NCBI GenBank assembly: GCA_004195335.1
Contig: SDWK01000495.1
Coordinates: forward strand, 1 to 11,551
DNA: 11,551 nt
Source: Shewanella sp.
GTDB taxonomy: Bacteria > Pseudomonadota > Gammaproteobacteria > Enterobacterales > Shewanellaceae
Direction of reading: 5' to 3'
Made by a program: the position numbers and the translations under genes. The notes under the pieces were generated by a model. It was not told the DNA's origin and made no database searches. It saw nothing but the letters and a program-made list of their open reading frames with translations. Shown here piece after piece: positions 5,686 through 11,551 of the stretch; position 1 is the stretch's first letter, and each line of letters begins with the position of its first letter.

Positions 5686-6882
5686 ATGTCTTTTAATATC
5701 GCCCTAAGTGGACTACAAGCCACAACCCAAGACCTGAATACCATAAGTAACAACATAGCTAACTCCTCAACCGTAGGCTACCGCGGTGGACGCAGTGAGT
5801 TTTCAGCCATCTATAATGGTGGTCAAGCCGGTGGTGTAAACGTGATGTCCACCAGCCAGAACTTCTCCATGGGCGGCAGCCTGACCTACACTGGCCGAGA
5901 GCTGGATATGGGGGTTCAGGGCGATGGTTTCTTCGTATTGAATGGCCAAGATGGCAGCACTCTTTATTCGAGAGCGGGCATGTTCAATCAAGATGCCAAC
6001 GGTTTTGTCACCGACCCGGCTGGCAACCGCTTACAAGGTTACCCTGTTGGCGCTGCGGGACAACTTCAAACTGGTAATGTTAGCGATCTGCAGATTCAAT
6101 CTGGCTCTCTTCCCGCTAAAGCAACCTCAACCATAGGCTTGGTCTCTAACTTAGATGCCAATATGACTGCTATAGATCAAGCAACGACTCCATTTGACTC
6201 TAATAATGTCGCCAGCTACCACTCATCGAACACCGTCGCCGCCTATGATTCATTAGGCAAGGAACATTCACTGACGCAATATTATGTGAAGACCGGTGAA
6301 GGGACATGGTCTGTCCATTACATGATGGATGATAAAGATGTGACCCCAGTCGGCGGCCACACCATGGCCTTTGACACTAACGGCGCGCTCACCAGTGGTG
6401 ATGAATTAACTTTGAACATACCTGTTAGTGGCGCTAAACCGATGGAATTAGATGTCAGCTATAAGAAGAGCACTCAGTACGCCTCAAATTACAGCAACTC
6501 CAGCATGAGCCAAGATGGTTATACCTCAGGAGAGCTTAATGGCATACGTCTGGATGATAACGGCATGATCTACGGTACTTACACTAATGGTCAGGAGCAG
6601 CTTCAAGGACAAGTCGTATTAGCCGATTTTAACAATCCTAATGGCCTGACTCCCGTCAGTAACAACGCCTGGACAGCCACCAATGCCGCCGGACAGCCCA
6701 TTGTTGGTGCACCAACCACTGGCACTCTGGGTTCTGTCGCTGGCGGTTACCTCGAAGGTTCAAACGTAGATACCACAGCTGAAATGGTCAGCCTGATGAC
6801 CGCCCAACGCAACTACCAGTCTAACGCTAAGGTTCTGGACGCTAACTCGACCATGCAGCAAGCCTTGCTGAATGCCATCTAA
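5686..6882 (+). CDS. flgE: FlgE, flagellar hook protein
   Basis: 398 residues, almost the length of enteric FlgE (about 402). FlgE polymerises into the curved universal joint between rod and filament. It begins MSFNIALSGLQATTQDLNTI and carries SNNIANSSTVGYRGGRSEF (21-39), then DMGVQGDGFFVLN (about 79-91) and the hook/rod core (SRAGMFNQDANGFVTDPAGN). The central hook-surface domain is family-specific (SVHYMMDDKDVTP region). The C-terminus GYLEGSNVDTTAEMVSLMTA (about 355-374) and QRNYQSNAKV are diagnostic. AAGGA lies eight bases upstream. It is followed by flgF after 11 bases. The protein lacks the Gln-Arg-Gln-Pro-Gly segment that marks FlgG, as expected of a hook protein. Confidence 0.97.
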   Translation: MSFNIALSGLQATTQDLNTISNNIANSSTVGYRGGRSEFSAIYNGGQAGGVNVMSTSQNFSMGGSLTYTGRELDMGVQGDGFFVLNGQDGSTLYSRAGMFNQDANGFVTDPAGNRLQGYPVGAAGQLQTGNVSDLQIQSGSLPAKATSTIGLVSNLDANMTAIDQATTPFDSNNVASYHSSNTVAAYDSLGKEHSLTQYYVKTGEGTWSVHYMMDDKDVTPVGGHTMAFDTNGALTSGDELTLNIPVSGAKPMELDVSYKKSTQYASNYSNSSMSQDGYTSGELNGIRLDDNGMIYGTYTNGQEQLQGQVVLADFNNPNGLTPVSNNAWTATNAAGQPIVGAPTTGTLGSVAGGYLEGSNVDTTAEMVSLMTAQRNYQSNAKVLDANSTMQQALLNAI

Positions 6883-6893
6883 GGAAGCTAATC

Positions 6894-7628
6894 ATGGACA
6901 GAATGCTATACACGGCAGCCTCAGGGGCAACCCGGATCATGGAATCACAGGCTATCAGGGCAAACAACTTAGCCAACGCTGACACCACAGGGTTTAAAGC
7001 CGATCTGGAGCGGGTTAAATCCACCAGCCTGCCAGCCATAGGTAACAGCCTGCAGACGCGCGTCATGGCACAGACGGAAAACAGTGGTTTTAGCCTGCAA
7101 GCCGGAACCTTAAACCCTACAGGGCGCAAGCTAGATCTAGCCATCCTAGATCAGGGGCTATTTGCCGTACAAAGCGATCTCGGAGAGGCCTACACTCGCT
7201 CGGGCACAATTGTCCCGGATACGAATGGTCAGCTCACTATAGATGGTCGCCCAGTCGCAGGTATCGAAGGCCCTATAGTTCTGCCTGAGTATCGCGATCT
7301 GTTTATTGGTGATGATGGCAGAGTCAGTGTACTTGCCGCAGAAGGCGGCATCATCGAGGAGGTCGGCCAACTCAAACTGGTGAATCCAGAGTTTAAGTCG
7401 ATGGAAAAAGGTTTAGATGGTCTCTTCCGTAGCCGTGATGGTGAGCGACTACAGGCGAATAATGACGTTAAGGTCAACAGCGGTTTTCTCGAGTCCAGTA
7501 ATGTCAAAGCGGTCAGTGAATTGATCGCCTCGATGGACCTTAGCCGTCAATTTGAGGTGCAAGTCAAACTGATGAAGAGTGCCGAGAAATTAGCCGAGGC
7601 CGGTAACCGCCTACTTAAAAATGCTTAA
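6894..7628 (+). CDS. flgF: FlgF, rod protein
   Basis: 244 residues (enteric FlgF is 251). FlgF is a rod subunit placed before FlgG. It starts MDRMLYTAASGATRIMESQA, the typical FlgF opening, followed by NNLANADTTGFKADLERVKS (24-43), a core with LDLAILDQGLFAVQSDLGEAYTRSG, and the C-terminal GFLESSNVKAVSELIASMDL (about 198-217) and FEVQVKLMKSAEKLA. It differs from FlgG in its opening and its shorter length. AAGGA overlapping the flgE stop gives an eight-base spacing. A tiny open frame begins over its last codons at 7621. Confidence 0.95.
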   Translation: MDRMLYTAASGATRIMESQAIRANNLANADTTGFKADLERVKSTSLPAIGNSLQTRVMAQTENSGFSLQAGTLNPTGRKLDLAILDQGLFAVQSDLGEAYTRSGTIVPDTNGQLTIDGRPVAGIEGPIVLPEYRDLFIGDDGRVSVLAAEGGIIEEVGQLKLVNPEFKSMEKGLDGLFRSRDGERLQANNDVKVNSGFLESSNVKAVSELIASMDLSRQFEVQVKLMKSAEKLAEAGNRLLKNA

Positions 7629-7680
7629 GAAACCGATCCTGATAGAGCCGGTGAAGCTTAATGAACAACACATATATTAA
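7621..7680 (+). other. Possible 19-residue ORF between flgF and flgG
   Basis: An ATG at 7621 overlaps the last eight bases of flgF in another frame and runs 19 codons (MLKKPILIEPVKLNEQHIY) to a TAA 10 bases before the flgG ATG. There is no Shine-Dalgarno in front of it. It fills nearly all of the 62-base gap. I recognise no family; it is probably a chance frame, but it belongs with three similar bridging frames in this operon. Confidence 0.12.
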
Positions 7681-7690
7681 GGATTAGATA

Positions 7691-8476
7691 ATGCAGTCAG
7701 CGTTATGGGTTAGCAAGACGGGCCTTGCGGCTCAAGATGTAAAGATGACAACCATAGCCAACAACTTGGCCAACGTGAACACCACAGGATTTAAACGTGA
7801 CCGTGTTGCATTTAACGACCTTTTTTACCAGACACAACGTCAGCCAGGCGGTCAGGTTGATGAACTCAACGAGTTACCATCTGGCTTACAGTTAGGTACA
7901 GGTACCCGAGTCGTCGGCACGCAAAAAATATTTACTACCGGCGATATGTTGACCACAAATCAACAGATGGATCTCGCTATCGAAGGTCAAGGTTTCTTCC
8001 AGATAGAGGAAGCCAATGGTGACTTAGGTTATACACGTGACGGCCAGTTTTTGCGTAACAGCGACGGCCTGATGGTGACATCTCAAGGACTGCCTCTGGT
8101 GCCAAATATTGAGATCCCTGAAGACTCACTCAATATCACCATTGCAAGCGACGGTGTTGTTACCGCTCAGATCTCCGGTCAAGCCGAAGCTCAAGAGTTA
8201 GGTCAGATAACCTTAGTGAACTTCACCAATCCAACGGGACTGGAAGCCAGAGGCAATAACCTCTACCGCGAAACAGGCGCATCGGGCGCAGCCATCGAAG
8301 GCGTTGCCGGCGATCAAGCCATAGGTCAGCTACGCCAAGGGGCGCTCGAGGGCGCTAACGTCAATGTTGTCGAAGAGATGGTGGAGATGATATCCACTCA
8401 GCGTGCTTATGAGATGAATGCCAAGGTCGTTTCAGCCGCAGATGACATGCTTAAATTCCTCAATCAGTCTCTGTAA
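7691..8476 (+). CDS. flgG: FlgG, distal rod protein
   Basis: 261 residues, the standard FlgG length (260). FlgG forms the distal rod, the shaft that turns inside the P and L rings. It begins MQSALWVSKTGLAAQDVKMT and has NNLANVNTTGFKRDRVAFND (25-44) followed by the FlgG-specific segment YQTQRQPGGQVDELNELPSG (about 46-65), which stiffens the rod and is absent from the FlgE of this cluster. The core has DLAIEGQGFFQIEEANGDLG and the C-terminus GALEGANVNVVEEMVEMIST (about 218-237) then QRAYEMNAKV. AAGGA seven bases upstream supports the start. Confidence 0.98.
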   Translation: MQSALWVSKTGLAAQDVKMTTIANNLANVNTTGFKRDRVAFNDLFYQTQRQPGGQVDELNELPSGLQLGTGTRVVGTQKIFTTGDMLTTNQQMDLAIEGQGFFQIEEANGDLGYTRDGQFLRNSDGLMVTSQGLPLVPNIEIPEDSLNITIASDGVVTAQISGQAEAQELGQITLVNFTNPTGLEARGNNLYRETGASGAAIEGVAGDQAIGQLRQGALEGANVNVVEEMVEMISTQRAYEMNAKVVSAADDMLKFLNQSL

Positions 8477-8504
8477 CGATAAAACTAAGGGGTAAAGGAT
8501 AATC

Positions 8505-9167
8505 ATGCGCCATTTATGGATAACAATCTTACTACTGTTATCGGGATGTGTTTCCCACTTCCCCGAAGCAGAAACTAAGCCGGGTCAACCTGAATGGGCG
8601 CCACCTGAAATAGATTACAGCTTGCCTGACGCGAAAGATGGCAGTGCATATCGTCAGGGTTACATGTTAACTCTGTTTAAAGATAAGCGCGCCTTTCGGG
8701 AGGGTGACATTCTTACCGTTGCGCTAGATGAAAAAACCTACTCAAGCAAACGCGCCGATACCAAGGCCAATAAAGCCCAAGATCTCTCCATGGGGGCTTC
8801 GACTGCAATCGGTGATAGCAGTTATAGCGGCAGTGGCGATGGAAGTATAAATCGTGGCTTTAAAGGTTCAGGCTCTAGCATTCAGCAAAACCAACTTTCC
8901 GGCTCAATTACGGTGACAGTTTCTAGGGTTTTGCCGAACGGCACCTTATTGATCCGAGGTGAAAAATGGCTGCGCCTCAATCAAGGAGATGAATATTTAC
9001 GCCTACTTGGCTTGATCCGTACCGATGATATCGGCAACGACAACACCATCTCGTCCCAGAGAATTGCCGACGCGAGGATCATCTACGGCGGTCAGGGAGC
9101 GATCGCAGATAGTAATGCTATGGGCTGGGCATCACGATATTTCAATAGTCCTTGGTTCCCCCTGTGA
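8505..9167 (+). CDS. flgH: FlgH, L-ring lipoprotein
   Basis: 220 residues, typical for FlgH (about 232). FlgH forms the outer-membrane L ring that lets the rod pass. It has a short lipoprotein signal (MRHLWITILLLLSGC) with lipobox LSGC and Cys15 as the lipidated residue. The mature protein keeps family landmarks: FREGDILTVALDEKTYSSKR (about 65-84), a Gly/Ser-rich central segment (GSGDGSINRGFKGSGSS) and the C-terminal SSQRIADARIIYGGQGAIAD (about 183-202) ending WASRYFNSPWFPL. An AAAGGA site five bases upstream marks the start. The stop TGA overlaps a GTG that opens a short bridging frame toward flgI. Confidence 0.97.
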   Translation: MRHLWITILLLLSGCVSHFPEAETKPGQPEWAPPEIDYSLPDAKDGSAYRQGYMLTLFKDKRAFREGDILTVALDEKTYSSKRADTKANKAQDLSMGASTAIGDSSYSGSGDGSINRGFKGSGSSIQQNQLSGSITVTVSRVLPNGTLLIRGEKWLRLNQGDEYLRLLGLIRTDDIGNDNTISSQRIADARIIYGGQGAIADSNAMGWASRYFNSPWFPL

Positions 9168-9259
9168 TAACCCAGTGCAAGCCTGAGCTAAAGTCAGACT
9201 CTATGTTCCACCACGATATGCGCCTCAAGCATGACCTTGAAGCCAGGATGAGCCAATGA
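9164..9259 (+). other. Possible 31-residue ORF bridging flgH and flgI
   Basis: The flgH stop overlaps a GTG in GTGA (9164-9167). The frame from this GTG stays open for 31 codons through the whole gap and stops at 9257-9259, overlapping the flgI start as ATGA. A shorter version from ATG 9203 has 18 residues ([18 protein letters not shown]). Both overlaps are of the four-base type used in translational coupling, and ribosomes ending here would reach the flgI start directly. There is no Shine-Dalgarno before the GTG. No family is recognised. The terminal overlap is partly automatic because flgI starts ATGA. Confidence 0.25.
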
Positions 9260-10383
9260 AACAAATCCTCACTTTTATGACGAGCCTACTGCTCATCTTT
9301 GTTGCCCAACATGCGTCGGCCCAAGGTCAGAGCCGCTACCTTATGGACATAGTAGATGTACAGGGGATCCGAGATAACCAGCTAGTCGGCTACGGTTTAG
9401 TGGTCGGTCTAAACGGCTCCGGCGACCGGAGCCAGGTCAAATTCACCAGCCAGTCTGTCGTTAATATGCTGAAACAGTTCGGTGTACAGATCGACGATAA
9501 AACCGATCCAAAACTGAAAAATGTCGCCGCAGTGGCCGTACATGCCACTGTCCCGCCATTAGCCAGTCCGGGGCAAACTTTAGATATCACAGTCTCCTCA
9601 CTCGGCGATGCCAAAAGCTTGCGGGGCGGTACCCTGTTGATGACACCACTTCGCGCCGTCGATGGTGAGATCTACGCCGTCGCTCAAGGTAACTTGGTTG
9701 TTGGTGGCGTATCGGCTCAGGGGCGTAATGGCTCTTCAGTCACCATCAATGTCCCCACTGTCGGTAATATCCCCAACGGAGCCCTACTCGAAGCCGCGAT
9801 GAAAAGTAGCTTCACCGAAGCTGAACATATAGTGCTTAACCTGCGCGATCCCAGTTTTATGACCGCGCGCAATATCGAACGCACGGTCAACGCCCTCTTC
9901 GGTCCGGATGTCGCTCAAGCAGATAGCAGTGCCAAGGTAATAGTGAGAGCGCCTAAGTCGAATCGAGAACGAGTGACTTTTATGTCTATGCTGGAGGAGT
10001 TGCAGATAGAGCAAGGGCGTAAATCCCCCAGAGTCGTCTTCAATAGCCGTACGGGAACTGTCGTTATGGGCGGTAATGTGGTCGTCAGAAAGGCCGCAGT
10101 GAGCCATGGCAACCTGACCGTCACCATAGTTGAGAAAGAAAATGTCAGTCAGCCAAATGGAGCCCTTTGGGGTCAAGCTGCGGGTGAAACAGTTGTGACC
10201 ACAGATAGTGAAGTGGATATCAACACAGGCAATGGACATATGTTTGTTTGGCCAGAGGGGATTGCACTCGATGAAGTAGTCAGAGCCGTTAACAGTTTAG
10301 GTGCATCGCCTATGGATCTGATGGCAATACTTCAAGCATTGAATGAAGCGGGGGCATTAGAAGCCGAGTTGGTGGTGATCTAA
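9256..10383 (+). CDS. flgI: FlgI, P-ring protein
   Basis: 375 residues, close to the family's 365-370. FlgI assembles the P ring in the peptidoglycan layer, the periplasmic bushing of the rod, with help from FlgA. A Sec signal peptide is clear ([18 protein letters not shown] core, cleavage after HASA at about residue 22). Then come the conserved [20 protein letters not shown] (31-50), [19 protein letters not shown], and the C-terminal [20 protein letters not shown] run. No cysteine is present, so it cannot have the disulfide described for enteric FlgI. AGGA at seven bases supports the start. It is separated from flgJ by 55 bases containing another bridging frame. Confidence 0.98.
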   Translation: MKQILTFMTSLLLIFVAQHASAQGQSRYLMDIVDVQGIRDNQLVGYGLVVGLNGSGDRSQVKFTSQSVVNMLKQFGVQIDDKTDPKLKNVAAVAVHATVPPLASPGQTLDITVSSLGDAKSLRGGTLLMTPLRAVDGEIYAVAQGNLVVGGVSAQGRNGSSVTINVPTVGNIPNGALLEAAMKSSFTEAEHIVLNLRDPSFMTARNIERTVNALFGPDVAQADSSAKVIVRAPKSNRERVTFMSMLEELQIEQGRKSPRVVFNSRTGTVVMGGNVVVRKAAVSHGNLTVTIVEKENVSQPNGALWGQAAGETVVTTDSEVDINTGNGHMFVWPEGIALDEVVRAVNSLGASPMDLMAILQALNEAGALEAELVVI

Positions 10384-10442
10384 TGAAACGTACCAATTCA
10401 CATGCTTACCTTAAACCATTACAGCGAGGAACAGGCCGATGA
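10383..10442 (+). other. Possible 19-residue ORF bridging flgI and flgJ
   Basis: The flgI stop and an ATG share a base (TAATG, 10381-10385). This frame runs 19 codons ([19 protein letters not shown]) and stops at 10440-10442, overlapping the flgJ ATG as ATGA. The flgJ ribosome site GAGGA (10426-10430) is inside it. It covers the entire gap and is coupled at both ends, but is basic, very short and of no known family. Chance is a real alternative. Confidence 0.2.
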
Positions 10443-10867
10443 AACTAGATAATGCCCATGGCTATTTGAAACAGATGAACGCCTCGGATCTGATTAAGGC
10501 TAACGGCGAATATGGTGCCCTCGAGTTAGTGAGCCAGCAGTTCGAAGCTCAATTTTTACAAACCGTATTAAAGCAGATGCGTAGCGCATCCGACGTGATG
10601 GCCGATAAAGAGAACCCGCTATCATCACAAAATGATGGCATGTACCGCGATTGGCACGATGCCGAACTGGCCGGCCGCTTAAGCCAGATGCAGAGTACCG
10701 GCCTTGCCAGTGTGATGACCAAACAATTAGCTGGGGCACTTAAGTCCGATCCACAAACGGTCGCCTCTAATAATCAAACGAGTACAAATACTGTGATTAA
10801 CCAGAGTGCCACGACGGCGATGCAACCGGCACTCATAGTACCGGTCATGGCCAAACCAAGCGAATAA
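10439..10867 (+). CDS. flgJ: FlgJ, rod-cap protein lacking the peptidoglycan hydrolase domain
   Basis: 142 residues against about 313 for enteric FlgJ. Only the N-terminal rod-binding domain is present: LELVSQQFEAQFLQTVLKQM at about 28-47, then MYRDWHDAELAGRLSQMQ at about 68-85, matching the family pattern. The remaining 45 residues are low-complexity (Ser, Thr, Asn, Gln) and no glucosaminidase domain follows; the frame ends cleanly and flgK begins 57 bases later, so no domain was lost to a frameshift within the window. The protein should cap rod assembly but cannot open the peptidoglycan itself; a separate lytic enzyme must act. Single-domain FlgJ is known in other bacteria. GAGGA lies eight bases upstream. 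Confidence 0.93.
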   Translation: MKLDNAHGYLKQMNASDLIKANGEYGALELVSQQFEAQFLQTVLKQMRSASDVMADKENPLSSQNDGMYRDWHDAELAGRLSQMQSTGLASVMTKQLAGALKSDPQTVASNNQTSTNTVINQSATTAMQPALIVPVMAKPSE

Positions 10868-10924
10868 CTCATTGGCTAATTACCGACGCTGTGACAACAG
10901 CCAAAGAGAATAAAAGGATACGTA

Positions 10925-11551
10925 ATGAGCATGCTAAATATTGGTATGTCAGGGTTAAATGCCAGTATGGCTGCCCTGAACGCCACTTCAAACAATGTTG
11001 CCAATGCTATGGTGCCAGGCTATTCACGCCAACAGGTGATGATGAGTTCTGTTGGCGCTGGCGTATACGGTGGCGGCGCCGGTGTCATGGTCGATGGTGT
11101 ACGTCGTATTTCGGATCAATATGAGGTGGCTCAGCTGTGGAACACCACCAGCAGTGTCGGCTTTACTAAGGTACAGGCCAGTTACTTCGGACAAGTTGAG
11201 CAGATCTTTGGCTCTGAGGGTAACAACATCTCTCAGGGGCTCGATCAACTGTTCGCCTCTCTGAACTCCGCCATGGAGCAACCCAATGAGATTGCTCATC
11301 GTCAAGGCATGTTGAATGAATCCAGAGCGATAGCTCATAGATTTAACTCCGTTAGCGAGGGCCTCAACTCACAGATGTCTCAGATTGAAGGCCAGTTAGG
11401 CGCATCGGTCAAAGAGGTTAATGCCCAGCTGCAGACCATAGCTAAATTTAATAAAGAGATCCAAGCTTCAGGTAACAATGGTACTCCCCCCTCTTCACTC
11501 CTAGACGCCCGAGATGCCGCCATCGATGATCTCGCCTCCATTGTCGATATC
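10925..11551 (+). CDS. flgK: FlgK, hook-filament junction protein 1 (5' part only)
   Basis: The first 209 codons are open to the window end with no stop, so the 3' end is missing (FlgK is usually 450-650 residues). FlgK replaces the FlgD cap on the finished hook and joins it to the filament through FlgL. It starts MSMLNIGMSGLNASMAALNA and has the diagnostic NNVANAMVPGYSRQ (23-36), then GVMVDGVRRISDQYEVAQLW (about 53-72), the long helices of the D1 domain (LDQLFASLNSAMEQPNE) and the conserved LLDARDAAIDDLA near the cut end. AAAAGGA lies about six bases before the ATG. It is the client of the FlgN chaperone encoded at 2911-2465. flgL would be expected next. Confidence 0.96.
   Translation, partial: MSMLNIGMSGLNASMAALNATSNNVANAMVPGYSRQQVMMSSVGAGVYGGGAGVMVDGVRRISDQYEVAQLWNTTSSVGFTKVQASYFGQVEQIFGSEGNNISQGLDQLFASLNSAMEQPNEIAHRQGMLNESRAIAHRFNSVSEGLNSQMSQIEGQLGASVKEVNAQLQTIAKFNKEIQASGNNGTPPSSLLDARDAAIDDLASIVDI

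Noticed and set aside
9784..10239. A 151-codon minus-strand frame opposite flgI
   Set aside because: It lies wholly within a strongly supported flgI and has no recognisable domain or ribosome site; it is an antisense shadow.
10891..11124. A 77-codon GTG-started frame between flgJ and flgK
   Set aside because: It runs across the start of flgK in another frame, is not coupled to either gene, and has an unnatural Trp/Arg/Cys-rich composition. The real gene here is flgK from 10925.

Overview
The window is an 11.5 kb stretch of a flagellar basal-body, hook and export gene cluster from a gammaproteobacterium, most likely Shewanella or a close relative (Alteromonadales/Vibrionales). This rests on the protein family types, the moderate GC content by eye, and the gene order. 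I could not run a search, so the genus is an inference. Gene density, strand logic and family lengths are those of an intact system; no frameshifted or disrupted gene was found.

Layout. Positions 1-19 are an exact copy of the Tn5/Nextera mosaic end, so the first 19 bases are almost certainly sequencing adapter and not genome. The genomic sequence opens inside fliH (20-432, 5' end missing), followed by overlapping fliI (422-1789) and fliJ (1786-2205). A 259-base non-coding gap rich in inverted repeats (2206-2464) separates fliJ from a convergent minus-strand operon that reads flgA (4021-3275), flgM (3197-2916), flgN (2911-2465). flgA is divergent from the plus-strand rod/hook operon: flgB (4108-4458), flgC (4560-4979), flgD (4981-5655), flgE (5686-6882), flgF (6894-7628), flgG (7691-8476), flgH (8505-9167), flgI (9256-10383), flgJ (10439-10867), and the start of flgK (10925 to the window end). 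The 86-base divergent region carries a near-consensus sigma-54 element facing flgB.

How the genes work together. FliH, FliI and FliJ are the cytoplasmic ATPase complex that feeds the flagellar type III export gate. FlgB, FlgC, FlgF and FlgG build the rod, helped by FlgJ as rod cap. FlgI (P ring) and FlgH (L ring) form the bushing, with FlgA as the P-ring chaperone. FlgD caps the growing FlgE hook, and FlgK is the first hook-filament junction protein, escorted by FlgN. FlgM holds sigma-28 in check until the hook is finished. The fliHIJ / flgNMA / flgB-K arrangement, with no cheV or cheR beside flgA and with a short single-domain FlgJ, fits a secondary (lateral-type) flagellar system better than a primary polar one; this is an inference.

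Points for a second look are the adapter remnant, several tiny reading frames that bridge the gaps between operon genes (flgB-flgC, flgF-flgG, flgH-flgI, flgI-flgJ), two G7/C7 tracts inside fliI and flgA, the sigma-54-like element with a changed -12 base, the hairpin-rich convergent gap, and the hydrolase-less FlgJ. I found no evidence of a wholly new system, mobile element, CRISPR array or RNA gene.
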